Counted from the stretch's first letter, positions 17,421 to 27,302 are shown. The stretch is DNA of 64,000 nucleotides from Georgfuchsia toluolica (GCF_907163265.1 NZ_CAJQUM010000001.1:2542001-2606000); one strand, 5' to 3'. Notes: generated from the sequence alone by a model not told the origin. Numbers and translations: made by a program.

Positions 17421-18623
17421 ATGACTACCGAATCCAAGTACGCCGCACGCGTTATTGCGCTGCTCTGCATCGCCGAAGTGCTAAGCATGACCGGCTTCGC
17501 CGCTTACCCGGCCATGCTACCCAAGCTGCATGATGATTGGGGGTTCAGCAACGCTGAGGCCGGCTTCGTCGGTGGCTCAATCTTTTTCGGTTACATGCTC
17601 GCGGTGCCGTTCCTCTCTAGTCTCACCGACAGGATTGATGCACGTGGCGTGTTTGCCGCGTCGTGTTGCCTGACGGCATCCGGAACCGCCGGATTTGCAT
17701 TGATGGCCAGTGGCGTGATGAGCGGAGCATTGTTCCAGGCCCTGACCGGAGCCGGACTGGCCGGCACCTACATGCCCGGGCTAAAGGTGCTTACTGATCG
17801 CGTCGAAGGCCCGCGCCAAGCGCGTTACATCGCTTTTTACACCGCGACTTTTGGGGTCGGCACCAGCGTTTCGCTGCTTGCAGCCGGCATGCTCAGTGGA
17901 ACTCTATCGTGGCGCTGGTCCTTTGCGCACCTGGCGTCAGGGCCGTTGCTGGCATCGTTGGTGGTCTTGCTGGGCCTGCATGCCAAAGCCCCGCATGGCG
18001 TCCACCATAGGCCCTGGTTTCCTCCTATAGGTGCGGTCTTGCTACAGCGTGAAATACGCCGCTTTATTCTCGGCTATGCCGTGCATTGCTGGGAACTCTT
18101 CGGCCTGCGTTCATGGATGGTTGCATTTATCGTCTTCTCCTATGCGATGGCCCATGATGCGCCAGCGCTTAGTGCCACAGAAGCCGCGGCACTGATTAAC
18201 TTGTTTGGCCTCGCAGCAAGCATCCTCGGCAACGAAGCGGCGGGACGAATCGGCCGCACCAAGTGGATCGCAGGAATTTTGGCCACTGCCAGCGTGATGT
18301 GTTGGCTGGCAGGGATGGCTTCGTCCTGGACCTGGTGGCTGATGCTGGCCGTACTCGCTCTCTATTTCATGGTTGTGATGGCGGATTCTGCCGCGCTGAC
18401 CACTGGCTTGGTTCAAGCGTCACCTTTGGCGCAACGTGGAGCAGCAATGGCGGTGTATTCGCTATTCGGCTTTGGCGCCGGTTGCTTGTCGCCTCTTGTG
18501 TTTGGCATGACCCTGGATTTCGCCGGAGGCAGCAACTCTTCATGGGCCTGGATACTGGCTTTCGGCACACTGGGCAGTGGGGGCCTCATTTGGTCGGTGA
18601 CAGCCCGCCCTGATATGAAATGA
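17421..18623 (+). CDS. MFS transporter
   Basis: A 400-residue major facilitator superfamily permease with about 12 hydrophobic helices. The loop after helix 2 reads SLTDRIDARGVF, a variant of the MFS motif A. A second-half counterpart lies near GNEAAGRIGRTKWI. No long substrate-specific insertion is seen. Neighbours are a truncated outer-membrane efflux gene and a TonB-like gene, which do not identify a substrate. The ribosome site is weak and the upstream 220 bases contain no gene. Substrate is unknown. Confidence 0.85.
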   Translation: MTTESKYAARVIALLCIAEVLSMTGFAAYPAMLPKLHDDWGFSNAEAGFVGGSIFFGYMLAVPFLSSLTDRIDARGVFAASCCLTASGTAGFALMASGVMSGALFQALTGAGLAGTYMPGLKVLTDRVEGPRQARYIAFYTATFGVGTSVSLLAAGMLSGTLSWRWSFAHLASGPLLASLVVLLGLHAKAPHGVHHRPWFPPIGAVLLQREIRRFILGYAVHCWELFGLRSWMVAFIVFSYAMAHDAPALSATEAAALINLFGLAASILGNEAAGRIGRTKWIAGILATASVMCWLAGMASSWTWWLMLAVLALYFMVVMADSAALTTGLVQASPLAQRGAAMAVYSLFGFGAGCLSPLVFGMTLDFAGGSNSSWAWILAFGTLGSGGLIWSVTARPDMK

Positions 18624-18680
18624 CACGAAGTCTGTCAAAATTAACCATGGAGGAATGTCCAATATCCAGCACCGATTCGT

Positions 18681-19001
18681 TTGATTGCCTGGGGTGGTTA
18701 CCATCATGGCCTTGTTCGGCCAGAAGCGGCTGGTTTGCCACCGCAGCTACTCGAACGGCGGTCCGACATCGCAGCGGCTGAACGCCGCGTCGCCGCCAAT
18801 GCCAGCATCGGAGTGGCTCAGCCCACCTACTTCCCGGACCTGATGCTTGGCGCCGCCGACAACTCCGCCAGCAGCGGCTTCTCCCAATGGCTCACGGTTA
18901 ACGCGCGACAGGAATTATTCAGTGTTGATCGCCCAAGAAGCGCAGCCAGATGGTTTCTTATTGCAAAACAGTGGGGATATCATCTCAAGCAGGTCGGATA
19001 A
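18681..19001 (+). pseudogene. Fragment of a NodT/TolC-type outer-membrane efflux protein
   Basis: A short frame of about 106 residues contains AGLPPQLLERRSDIAAAERR followed by ANASIGVAQPTYFPDL, a hallmark of the middle of RND-efflux outer-membrane factors (NodT family), which are normally about 470 residues. Family similarity covers only about 60 residues and ends near FSQWLT. There is no signal peptide or lipobox, and the barrel-forming halves are missing. It is therefore a relic of a tripartite efflux operon; no periplasmic adaptor or RND pump remains beside it. Confidence 0.75.
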
Positions 19002-19025
19002 TAGGTAACACGTATACATACCGCA

Positions 19026-19865
19026 ATGGAATATCTCGTCCACCACGAAGATCATAGCTTCGGACTGGCGCTTGCAGTTTCTCTGGCATTGCATGCGTTA
19101 GTGCTATGTATCAAGCTGACTTCACCCGTCAGTGCTGTGCGTCTGCAAATGAACCCTGGCGACTCGCGGCTAGATGTGACGTTGTCAAAACAGGAGAGCC
19201 CAACAACAGCCATTCCTCTACCGCTGCACCTTCCGGCCAGCCCGAAAGAACATCGCTCCAAAATACTAACAGCACGGCCAAATAATCGAATAGCTGCCGC
19301 GACCGAGTCGTCACCGTCCTGGACTGTGGCAGAGAAGGACGAGATGGATCAGTTTCTCAACGGACTGGCCGCGCAGTCCAAGCCGCGCACGGGCCGGGAA
19401 TTGGCGCAAAGAGCGCTTGCGATGGCCAGAATCATGGCGGTTCCTGAACAACCAGATAATGAGATGAAAGAGATGGCCCAGAAGTTCGTCAATGCCAGGG
19501 TCGAGCCGTTTAGTATAGAAATGTATTTCGATGCCTTGTTTCGCAAAATGAACCACAGCGCAACGATGATCCCGAATGAGCAGAGAACCAAGGGTAGGCA
19601 TGTCGCGGCTGTGAGAGTTGTGGTCAATCAGGATGGCTCGGTGAAAAGCTTCAAGGTACTTTGGGCTGCTGACCAGCAGATGGAGATTGCGTACATCAAA
19701 GCAGTGGTGGATCTGGCTGCGCCGTTTCCGGTGTTTCCCCAGGATATTCGTAATGCTACCGATTCGATTGTTTTACAGATATGCATCGTGCCTAACAGCG
19801 ATGGCGGTGGTGGCGGGGCTACCTTTACACGCATGTCACAAGGCCAGTCCTGCCGGGCGCGCTAG
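19026..19865 (+). CDS. TonB-family energy-transducer-like protein
   Basis: A 279-residue protein with one N-terminal hydrophobic segment (residues 13–30, LALAVSLALHALVLCIKL), the usual inner-membrane anchor of TonB. A linker rich in P, K and R follows, then a C-terminal region resembling TonB-C (VRVVVNQDGSVKSFKVLW through IVLQICI). The SxxxH-like pattern in the anchor (SLALHAL) fits the ExbB/ExbD-interacting histidine. The proline-rich spacer is shorter than in canonical TonB, and no exbB, exbD or receptor gene is adjacent. Partner identity is unknown. Confidence 0.7.
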   Translation: MEYLVHHEDHSFGLALAVSLALHALVLCIKLTSPVSAVRLQMNPGDSRLDVTLSKQESPTTAIPLPLHLPASPKEHRSKILTARPNNRIAAATESSPSWTVAEKDEMDQFLNGLAAQSKPRTGRELAQRALAMARIMAVPEQPDNEMKEMAQKFVNARVEPFSIEMYFDALFRKMNHSATMIPNEQRTKGRHVAAVRVVVNQDGSVKSFKVLWAADQQMEIAYIKAVVDLAAPFPVFPQDIRNATDSIVLQICIVPNSDGGGGGATFTRMSQGQSCRAR

Positions 19866-20229
19866 AAGATCACTGAAATCTCTCTCCAGCATGCAACCTT
19901 CAATAGTGTGCTCACGGACTGACCTAGCCTGGGCGTCGCGTGGCTGCAACGACCTTCGCAATGCAAAATTCAATCCTTATTAACCAAACCGAGGCCTCGT
20001 GTTTCAACTTAACTGGTTCGATCGTTGTCGATTACCTGGCGGTGCCACTGGCAAAAGTGAATCTGCGAAAAACATCGAAGGCCAAATCACGCCCAATCCA
20101 ACATTCAACACGGATCCGCGACAGCATGGCGGTCCGGCAGATTCAGTGCGTTGCTGACATGCTGATCCAATATCAGTGCGGAACCGGAACCGCCGCTACT
20201 TGAGCGGTTGCTGATCGCGATGAATCTCA
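19866..20229. other. Intergenic region without a recognised gene
   Basis: About 360 bases between the convergent TonB-like gene and prlC. Short frames occur, the longest 87 codons from 19940, but none resembles a family I know or has a ribosome site. No RNA gene is recognised. Confidence 0.5.
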
Positions 20230-20256
20230 CGCTGGGGTGCCGTCCCTACCCCAGCG
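20230..20256 (-). terminator. Hairpin at the 3' end of prlC
   Basis: A perfect 9-bp stem CGCTGGGGT / ACCCCAGCG with a 9-base loop overlaps the prlC stop codon. No T run follows on the minus strand, so it may act as an RNA-stabilising hairpin or a weak terminator. Confidence 0.4.
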
Positions 20257-22294
20257 CCATGCCGTTATGGCGCAGCAGCGCATCGGGTTTGGGTTCGCGG
20301 CCGCGGAAGGCCTTGAACGATTCGAGCGCTGGACGCGAGCCGCCAACCGAGAGGATTTCGCGCCAGTAGCGCTCCCCGGTTTGGGCGTCGAGCGTGGTGC
20401 CACTGGTTTTAGCGGCTTCCTCGAAGGCTTCGTAGGCGTCGGCGGAGAGCACTTCGGCCCATTTGTAGCTGTAATAACCCGCCGCGTAGCCGCCGCCGAA
20501 AATGTGCGAGAAGCTCTGCGGGAAGCGGTTCCATTCGGGCGGGAACACCACGGCGACTTCCTTGCGCACGGCGTCGAGCAGGGGCTTGAAGGGCTTGCCC
20601 GGCATCGGTTCGAATTCGCTATGCAGCAGCAGGTCAAAGAGGCCGAATTCGATCTGGCGCAGGGTCTGCATGCCGCTCTGGAAATTCTTCGCCGCGATCA
20701 TCTTGTCATAGAGCGCGCGCGGCAGCGGCGCGCCCGTTTCGGAATGTGAAGTCATGCCTTGCAGCACATCCCATTCCCAGCAGAAATTTTCCATGAACTG
20801 GCTGGGTAATTCGACTGCGTCCCATTCGACGCCGTGAATGCCGGAAACGGCGAGTTCGTCGATGCGCGTCAGCAGGTGGTGCAGGCCGTGGCCGCATTCA
20901 TGGAACAGTGTGATGACATCGTCGTGGCTGAAGGTGGCCGGCTTGCCATTCACCGGCGCGGGGAAGTTGCAGTTCAGGTAGGCCACCGGCGTTTGAATGG
21001 ATCCTGCGAGTTTGCGCCGGGTGATGGCCTCGTCCATCCAGGCGCCACCGCGCTTGGTCTCGCGCGCATAAAGGTCGAGATAGAACTGTCCGATCAGTTC
21101 GCCGTTCCTGACGATGCGGAAGAAGCGCACCGCGGGGTGCCACACCGGCGCGCTGTCGGCTTCTAGCTGGACCGAAAACACTGATTCGATGACGCGGAAC
21201 AAGCCTTCGAGCACCTTGGGTTCGGGGAAATACTGTTTCACTTCCTCGTCGGAGAAGGCGTAGCGTTGCTGACGCAGCTTCTCGGAAGCGTAGGCCATGT
21301 CCCAGGCTTCGAGTGGGTCGAGGCCGAGTTCCGTGCGCGCGAATTTGCGCAGCTCGGCGACATCCTTCTCGGCGAACGGCCTTGCCTTGGCTGCGATGTC
21401 GCGCAGGAAGGCGGCCACTTGTGCCGGTGATTGCGCCATTTTTGGCACCAGCGAAACTTCGGCGAAGTTGGCATAGCCGAGCAGCTTCGCCTCTTCAGCG
21501 CGCAGGGCAAGCATCTTGTCGATCAGCGGGGTGTTGTCCCACTCGGGCTTGCCAAACTCGGAAGCGCGCGTCGCATAGGCGCTGTACAGGCGCGCGCGCA
21601 ACTCGCGGTTGGCGGCGTATTGCATGACCGGGATGTAGGAGGGTGCATGCAGGGTGAATTTCCAGCCCGGTTTGCCTTCTTTCTCGGAGGCGGCGCGGGC
21701 GGCGACTTTGGCATCATCCGGAATGCCGGTGAGCAGCGCTTCGTCCTCGATCCACTCGCCATGCGCATTGGTGGCGTCGAGCACGTTTTCGGAAAACTTT
21801 GCCGCCAGCGCCGAGAGTTCTTCCTGGATCTGCTTGAAGCGCGGTTTCTGTTCCTCGGGCAATTCGGCGCCGGCGAGACGGAAGTCGCGCACGTCGTTGT
21901 CGAGGATGCGGCGCCGCGCCGGGCTCAGCGTGGCGTATTCGGCGCCGTCGCGCAGCGCCTTGTACTTGGCGAACAGCGCCAGGTTCTGTCCCATCTCGGC
22001 AAAGAAGCCGGACACCTCGGGCAGCATTTCATTGTAGGCATTGCGCCATTCAGGCATGTCGTTGACTGCATGCAGGTGGCCGACCACGCCCCAGGCACGC
22101 GACAGGCGTTCGCCGGCGTCGGTCAGCGGCTGGATGAAGCCGTCCCAGCTTGCCGGCACTGCGGGCGCCGTGAGTTTTGCGATCAGGTCGCGATTCTCCG
22201 CCAGCAGTTCGCGCAGGGCGGGCGCGACGTGTTCGGGCAGTACTGCGTCGAAGCGCGGCAGCCCGGTGAAGTCAAGCAATGGATTCATGTTCAA
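20246..22294 (-). CDS. prlC: Oligopeptidase A (M3 family metallopeptidase)
   Basis: A 682-residue cytosolic zinc peptidase that degrades short peptides, including released signal peptides. The zinc site is FHECGHGLHHLL (HExxH), followed about 25 residues later by EWDAVELPSQFMENF, which supplies the third ligand glutamate. GGYAAGYYSYKWAEVL is the conserved substrate-loop region near the C-terminus. The length agrees with the E. coli enzyme (680 residues). It lies alone upstream of nothing obvious on its strand; purC starts the next unit upstream. Confidence 0.96.
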   Translation of the reverse strand: MNMNPLLDFTGLPRFDAVLPEHVAPALRELLAENRDLIAKLTAPAVPASWDGFIQPLTDAGERLSRAWGVVGHLHAVNDMPEWRNAYNEMLPEVSGFFAEMGQNLALFAKYKALRDGAEYATLSPARRRILDNDVRDFRLAGAELPEEQKPRFKQIQEELSALAAKFSENVLDATNAHGEWIEDEALLTGIPDDAKVAARAASEKEGKPGWKFTLHAPSYIPVMQYAANRELRARLYSAYATRASEFGKPEWDNTPLIDKMLALRAEEAKLLGYANFAEVSLVPKMAQSPAQVAAFLRDIAAKARPFAEKDVAELRKFARTELGLDPLEAWDMAYASEKLRQQRYAFSDEEVKQYFPEPKVLEGLFRVIESVFSVQLEADSAPVWHPAVRFFRIVRNGELIGQFYLDLYARETKRGGAWMDEAITRRKLAGSIQTPVAYLNCNFPAPVNGKPATFSHDDVITLFHECGHGLHHLLTRIDELAVSGIHGVEWDAVELPSQFMENFCWEWDVLQGMTSHSETGAPLPRALYDKMIAAKNFQSGMQTLRQIEFGLFDLLLHSEFEPMPGKPFKPLLDAVRKEVAVVFPPEWNRFPQSFSHIFGGGYAAGYYSYKWAEVLSADAYEAFEEAAKTSGTTLDAQTGERYWREILSVGGSRPALESFKAFRGREPKPDALLRHNGMALG

Positions 22295-22382
22295 AATCTT
22301 GTTTGAACCACGGCGACATGGTGAGCACGGCGAAATTCAAAGGCGATATAGGCTTGTCTTTTCGCCGGGGTGAATGGAATTC

Positions 22383-23276
22383 TTACTCCGCTGCGCCGGT
22401 AAGGCGCTCCAGCGCTTCGCGATACTTGGCGGCGGTCTTGTCGATGATGTCCTGCGGCAGATGCGGACCGGGGGCTTTTTTGTCCCAGTCCAGCGTTTCC
22501 AGATAGTCGCGCACGAACTGCTTGTCGAAACTCGCCGGGCTGGTGCCGACGCGGTATTCGGCGGCGGGCCAGAAACGCGACGAGTCCGGCGTCAGCACTT
22601 CGTCGATCAGATAGAGGCGGCCATTGTCGTCGAGGCCGAATTCGAACTTGGTGTCGGCGATGATGATGCCCTTGATTCGAGCGTAAGCGGCGGCCTCGCG
22701 ATACAGGCGCAGCGTGGTGTCGCGCACCTTGGCCGCGAGTTCCGCACCGATCATTTTTTCCACCGCGGCGAAGTCGATGTTTTCGTCATGGGCGCCCATC
22801 TCGGCCTTGGTCGCCGGCGTGAATATCGGCTGCGGCAGTTGCTGCGCCAATTGCAGGCCGCCCGGCAATTCGATGCCGCACACCTTGCCGCTGGTCTGGT
22901 AGTCCTTCCAGCCCGAGCCGATCAGGTAGCCGCGCGCGACGGCTTCGATGGGGAGCGGCTTGAGACGCTTCACCACCATGGAGCGGCCGCGCACCTGTTC
23001 GCGCTCCGCTTCCGTCGCGACGACCGTTTCCGGGTCGATGCCGGTAAGCTGGCTGGGTATGACATGAGCAAGTTTGCCGAACCAGAAAGCGGCGACGGCG
23101 GTGAGCACGTTGCCCTTGCCCGGAATCGGGTCAGGCAGGATCACGTCAAAGGCCGAAAGGCGGTCGGTGACGATCACCAGCAGCTTGTCGTCACCAACGG
23201 CGTAGATGTCGCGTACCTTGCCGCGGCCGAGCAGAGGCAGGCTGGCGATGCTGGATTCAAAGAGGGGAGCGCTCAC
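22383..23276 (-). CDS. purC: Phosphoribosylaminoimidazole-succinocarboxamide synthase
   Basis: A 297-residue SAICAR synthetase that condenses CAIR with aspartate using ATP in purine synthesis. Motifs include [37 protein letters not shown] and [11 protein letters not shown] followed by [16 protein letters not shown] at 23276 is chosen because GAGG lies about 9 bases upstream and the 37 extra upstream codons are not family-like. The length fits the longer proteobacterial/yeast-like form rather than the 237-residue E. coli form. purE, acting one step earlier, lies far away at 48.2 kb in the same window. Confidence 0.95.
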   Translation of the reverse strand: MSAPLFESSIASLPLLGRGKVRDIYAVGDDKLLVIVTDRLSAFDVILPDPIPGKGNVLTAVAAFWFGKLAHVIPSQLTGIDPETVVATEAEREQVRGRSMVVKRLKPLPIEAVARGYLIGSGWKDYQTSGKVCGIELPGGLQLAQQLPQPIFTPATKAEMGAHDENIDFAAVEKMIGAELAAKVRDTTLRLYREAAAYARIKGIIIADTKFEFGLDDNGRLYLIDEVLTPDSSRFWPAAEYRVGTSPASFDKQFVRDYLETLDWDKKAPGPHLPQDIIDKTAAKYREALERLTGAAE

Positions 23277-23414
23277 GATGAGACCTCGTCCAATGTTGCG
23301 GAAAGGGGGCAGATTATAGTCCCAAGTCAGTTCCGTCGACGGTGGCGCCGGGCTGCCTGATCCCTGGCGCAAAGACCAGGCAAGCACCAGTAGCCACGTC
23401 GATGGTGTGGTCGC

Positions 23415-23810
23415 TTAGAACAGGGCCGCCGCAATCATGACGAGTCCGGCCAGACCGATCAGCCAAACAAGCGTACGCAGATAAACGATACCCAGCAGGT
23501 ATGCCAGAAGGTACGCAACGCGCGCCCAAAAAAACATGCCGGCGCCGAGCGCTACCTGCGCGTTGTCGATTCCGGCCACATGTGCGGTGAGGGCGAGCGC
23601 AGCGAACAGCACAAAGTTTTCCAGCGTGTTCATGGCCGCGCGATCGGCGCGACCCGACAGCGGGGTGGGCGGCGGAACATGGTCCCGGTTGCCCAATCCA
23701 ATCTTCAAGCCCTGCAGGGTCCACAGGCGATTGCGGAAAAAGCTGCCCAAGAGCAGGGCCAGCAGCGTCAACGCCGCCGAGTAGATGATGTAATACAGGG
23801 TTGGCGTCAT
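23415..23810 (-). CDS. MAPEG family membrane protein
   Basis: A 131-residue integral membrane protein with four predicted helices. The conserved MAPEG segment is RADRAAMNTLENFVLFAAL, with the glutamate and asparagine implicated in glutathione binding in this family. The next helix contains FFWARVAYLLAYLLG, another MAPEG signature. Bacterial members are related to membrane glutathione transferases, but the reaction is unknown for most, including this one. It is near yggX, with 26 bases between, so co-transcription is likely. Confidence 0.85.
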   Translation of the reverse strand: MTPTLYYIIYSAALTLLALLLGSFFRNRLWTLQGLKIGLGNRDHVPPPTPLSGRADRAAMNTLENFVLFAALALTAHVAGIDNAQVALGAGMFFWARVAYLLAYLLGIVYLRTLVWLIGLAGLVMIAAALF

Positions 23811-23836
23811 TTGGGCCGTCCTGGCCGATATTACAT

Positions 23837-24109
23837 CTAGGTATTCGATGGCTTGTAGCCGCTGGCGGTATCCGCGCCTTCACCAAAGAAATGCTTTTGC
23901 ACCTGCTCGGCCAGATACTTGCGCGCCGCCGGATCCATGAGGCTGAGACGGTTCTCGTTGATGAGCATGGTCTGCAACCTGATCCACTGCTGCCAGGCTT
24001 CCTTCGAGACGCTCTCGTAAATCCGCTTGCCAAGTTCGCCCGGCATCGGGGGAAAATCGAGGCCCTCGGCTTCGACGCCGAGCTTGATGCATTTGACGGT
24101 ACGTGCCAT
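23837..24109 (-). CDS. yggX: Fe(2+)-trafficking / oxidative damage protection protein
   Basis: A 90-residue YggX protein. It begins [10 protein letters not shown], with the single conserved cysteine at residue 7, then [20 protein letters not shown] and [16 protein letters not shown], all near-invariant in the family. Members protect Fe-S enzymes from oxidation, possibly by handling labile iron in the cytosol. It is followed 26 bases later by the MAPEG gene. A repeat-like segment lies upstream, between it and argA. Confidence 0.96.
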   Translation of the reverse strand: MARTVKCIKLGVEAEGLDFPPMPGELGKRIYESVSKEAWQQWIRLQTMLINENRLSLMDPAARKYLAEQVQKHFFGEGADTASGYKPSNT

Positions 24110-24144
24110 GTCGGTTTCCTTTCAAATCAAAAAAACAAATAAAG

Positions 24145-24310
24145 CCACAGAGGACATGACCGAAGGAAATCCCCGTGGGACAGAGTTCGCAGGGGAGAAG
24201 CAAAACCAGGAAGTACCGGCCTGAACGGTGGGTACTTGGTCGGTGTTTCCCTGGAACAAATAAATGACTCCGGTCTTTTTTCTGTGTCCTCTGTGATCTC
24301 TGTGGCTAAT
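24145..24310. repeat. Inverted-repeat element between yggX and argA
   Basis: CCACAGAGGACA at 24145–24156 is mirrored by TGTCCTCTGTG at 24285–24295, an 11-base inverted match, with another CTCTGTGG just after. This is the look of small non-coding repeats carrying CCACAGAGGACACAGAG-type ends that occur between genes in many proteobacteria. It fills most of the 215-base gap and contains no gene. Confidence 0.5.
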
Positions 24311-24324
24311 CGATTTTTCAAAAA

Positions 24325-25665
24325 TCAAATCGTTTTCATCAGTACCTTGGAACGGCGCTGGAAGTTGTACATTTCGCGTCGCGGTGCCGGCAGCATTTCT
24401 ACGCCGACATCATTGAAATCGCGCTCGACAAACCAGTGTGCGGTGCGCGTGGTAAGCACGAGCAGGCGCTTCAACTTCAACTTTTTCGCGCGGGTTTCGA
24501 TATGGTGCAGCAACTGCTCACCATAACCGGCGCGGCGGAATTCCGGCATCACGGCAAGGCAGGCCAGCTCCGCCGCCTTTTCCCTGGCGAAGGGATACAG
24601 CGCGGCGCAGCCGACAATGACGCCATCGTGCTCGACCACGGAGAACTGCGGGATTTCCATTTCCAGCCGTTCGCGCCCGCGCCGCACCAGCGTGCCGTCG
24701 GCTTCGAGCGGCGCAATCAGGGCAAGGATGGCGCCGACATCTTCGTGCGTGGCTTCGCGCAGCCGCGCCAGCGGCGCCCGCGTGACGACGGTACCGCAGC
24801 CGTCACGCGTGAAAAATTCCATCAGCATCGCTCCGTCGGCGCGCCGGTCAAGGAAGTGCACGCGGCCGACGCCATTGCGGCAGGCGCGCACCGCGCCGGG
24901 CAGCGCGCGCACTGCTTCGGTCGATTGCGGCACTTTTCTGGTCAGCAGCATTTCGGCCTCGTCGGCGGTAAGCGCCTCGACCAGCTTGCCCTTCTTGTCC
25001 ATCAACCCTGGCGCGTCGCAAAGATAAATCAGCTTATCCGCCTTCACCGCCACGGCGACGGCCTCGGCCACCTCTTCCCAGGCCAGGTTGAAAATCTCGC
25101 CCGAGGGCGAGGCGCCGATCGGGGTAATCAGCACCACGTTTTCCTGGGCCAGGTCGGCCTGGATTTCCTCGGCGATGATCTTGCGCACCGCCCCGGTATA
25201 TTGGAAGTCGATGCCGCCCACCACACCCACCGGCCGCGCGGTGATGAAGTTGCCGCCGGTGACGCGCAGGAAGGCGCCCGCCATCGGCGTGTTGGGCAGG
25301 CCCTGCGAGAGCAGCGCCTCGATTTCGATGCGCGTCACGCCCATCGCGCGCTTGACGCATTCGAGCGCGGCGGCGTCGGTGACGCGCTGACCGTTGTGGA
25401 AATGCGGCTTGAGGCCGCGCGCGCGCATCTCGGCGTCGATCTGCGGTCGCGCGCCGTGCACCAGCACGAGGTGGATGCCCATGCTGTCGAGCAGGGCGAT
25501 GTCGTGGGTGATGGCCTGGGCCCGTTCGCCCTCCAGTACCTCGCCGCCAAAGGCGATGACGAAGGTCTTGCCGCGGAAGGCATGAATATAGGGCGCCGCC
25601 TGACGCACCCACGCCACGAGACGGGCGTTGGAATCGGGCGGTTCGGGCGTGGCTTCCTTATTCAT
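24325..25665 (-). CDS. argA: N-acetylglutamate synthase
   Basis: A 446-residue enzyme that acetylates glutamate in the first step of arginine synthesis. The N-terminal two thirds is an amino acid kinase-like domain (FVIAFGGEVLEG, VLVHGARPQID, NVVLITPIGASPSGEIFNL) that usually binds the arginine inhibitor. The C-terminal third is a GNAT acetyltransferase with the acetyl-CoA loop FRRAGYGEQLL. The start at 25665 has a GGAG site 7 bases upstream; an ATG four codons earlier has none. The length fits the classical two-domain ArgA. Confidence 0.95.
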   Translation of the reverse strand: MNKEATPEPPDSNARLVAWVRQAAPYIHAFRGKTFVIAFGGEVLEGERAQAITHDIALLDSMGIHLVLVHGARPQIDAEMRARGLKPHFHNGQRVTDAAALECVKRAMGVTRIEIEALLSQGLPNTPMAGAFLRVTGGNFITARPVGVVGGIDFQYTGAVRKIIAEEIQADLAQENVVLITPIGASPSGEIFNLAWEEVAEAVAVAVKADKLIYLCDAPGLMDKKGKLVEALTADEAEMLLTRKVPQSTEAVRALPGAVRACRNGVGRVHFLDRRADGAMLMEFFTRDGCGTVVTRAPLARLREATHEDVGAILALIAPLEADGTLVRRGRERLEMEIPQFSVVEHDGVIVGCAALYPFAREKAAELACLAVMPEFRRAGYGEQLLHHIETRAKKLKLKRLLVLTTRTAHWFVERDFNDVGVEMLPAPRREMYNFQRRSKVLMKTI

Positions 25666-25700
25666 GGACGGCTCCATAAGCGAGTGCCGCCAATGATAGC

Positions 25701-27185
25701 CTACTTAAGCGCCGCCTCCAGCCGCTCGCACAGCGTCTTCAACACCTTGATGCGGGCGAAATACTTGTCGTTGGCCTCGACCAGGGTCCACGGCGCGATC
25801 TCGGTCGAGGTGCGGTCCACCATGTCGCACACGGCCATCTCGTAGGCATCCCATTTGTCGCGGTTGCGCCAATCCTCTTCGGTGATCTTGAAGCGCTTGA
25901 AACGCGTCTTTTCGCGCTCCTTGAAGCGCTTGAGCTGTTCCTCGGCCGAAATCGTCAACCAGAACTTGACGACGATGGTGCCGTTGCGATTCAGCTGATT
26001 CTCGAAATCGTTGATTTCGGCATAGGCGCGCATCCAGTCCGCCTCGGAACAAAAACCTTCAACCCGCTCGACCAGCACGCGACCGTACCAGGAACGGTCG
26101 AAGATGACGATGCGGCCGTGGCGCGGCAGGTTGCGCCAAAAACGCCATTGATAAGGATGGGCGCGCTCTTCCTCGGTCGGCGCGGCGACCGGCACGATGT
26201 CGTACCAGCGCGCATCGAGCGCGCCGGTGATGCGGCGGATGGTGCCGCCCTTGCCGGCGGCATCGTTGCCCTCGAACACGGCGATCACCGCATGCTCCCG
26301 GAAGCGCGGATCGCGCGCCAGCAGGTTGAGCCGGCCCTGCCACTTCTCCAGCTCGCTGGCATATTTCTTCACGCTCAGTTTCTGCGTCATGTCGAGCGAG
26401 TTGATCAGGTCGCGGCCATCGAGCGCGCGCTCGAAGGGTGCGATCCGGCTGCTGACCTTCTTCTTGCCGTCCTTCTGCGTCAGGCGCCGGCGCACGGTGT
26501 CGAGCACATGCCGGGCCACGGCGATGGTGCGATAGTTCTCGTCGCTGCCGTCGATCACCGTCCAGGGCGCATAGCCGCTGCTGGTTTCGCGCAGCACGTG
26601 TTCCGAGACATTGACATAATGGTCGTAATCGTCGAACAGCTTCCAGTCGCGCTTGGACACGCGCCAGCGCGTCTTGGGATCCTTTTCGAGCGCCTTGAGG
26701 CGTTTTTTCTGTCCGTCCTTGGACAGGTGGAACCAGAACTTGATCACCAGCGCGCCTTCGTCGGTGATCATCTTCTCGAAGCGCAGGATGTCGTCGATGG
26801 CGACGGTCAGTTCTGCATGCTTGATGCGGCCGCTGACGCGGGCGACGACCGGGTCGGTATACCAGTTGCCGACGAAGATGCCGATCTTGCCCTTGGGCGG
26901 CAGCGCGCGCCAGAAGCGCCACATCGGCGGGCGTTCGCGCTCTTCGTCGGAAGGCGCCGGGAAGGCATGGGTTTCGATGTGGCGCGGGTCCATCCAGGCG
27001 TTGAGCAGGTTCGCCGTTTCGCCCTTGCCGGCGCCTTCGACGCCATTGATGAGGATGATCACCGGAAGCTGCGCCGCCTGCTTGATGTCGTACTGCATGT
27101 CGAGCAGATCGGCACGCAGTCGGGCGGCCTCCCTGGCATAGGTTTTCTTGTCGAGCTTGTGACCCAGTTCAGCAGACTCAAACAT
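25701..27185 (-). CDS. pap: Polyphosphate:AMP phosphotransferase (two-domain PPK2)
   Basis: A 494-residue class II PPK2 enzyme with two fused PPK2 domains, which phosphorylates AMP to ADP using polyphosphate. The first domain has the P-loop INGVEGAGKGETANLL and lid FWRALPPKGK; the second has EGNDAAGKGGTIRRI, the lid RFWRNLPRHG and FDRSWYGRVLVERVEG. In this family the C-terminal domain carries the activity. GGGAGGGAG lies just upstream of the ATG. It implies polyphosphate use in this organism, though no ppk or ppx gene lies in the window. Confidence 0.93.
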   Translation of the reverse strand: MFESAELGHKLDKKTYAREAARLRADLLDMQYDIKQAAQLPVIILINGVEGAGKGETANLLNAWMDPRHIETHAFPAPSDEERERPPMWRFWRALPPKGKIGIFVGNWYTDPVVARVSGRIKHAELTVAIDDILRFEKMITDEGALVIKFWFHLSKDGQKKRLKALEKDPKTRWRVSKRDWKLFDDYDHYVNVSEHVLRETSSGYAPWTVIDGSDENYRTIAVARHVLDTVRRRLTQKDGKKKVSSRIAPFERALDGRDLINSLDMTQKLSVKKYASELEKWQGRLNLLARDPRFREHAVIAVFEGNDAAGKGGTIRRITGALDARWYDIVPVAAPTEEERAHPYQWRFWRNLPRHGRIVIFDRSWYGRVLVERVEGFCSEADWMRAYAEINDFENQLNRNGTIVVKFWLTISAEEQLKRFKEREKTRFKRFKITEEDWRNRDKWDAYEMAVCDMVDRTSTEIAPWTLVEANDKYFARIKVLKTLCERLEAALK

Positions 27186-27302
27186 GTCTTGCTCCCTCCC
27201 TTAGTCAAACAACTCGATGGGCGGGCAAAGCCCGCGACCATCTTCAGAGGAATTACTGGTGTAGTGCTTGCGAATTGACGGTACCATGCAATAAAACTAT
27301 TT

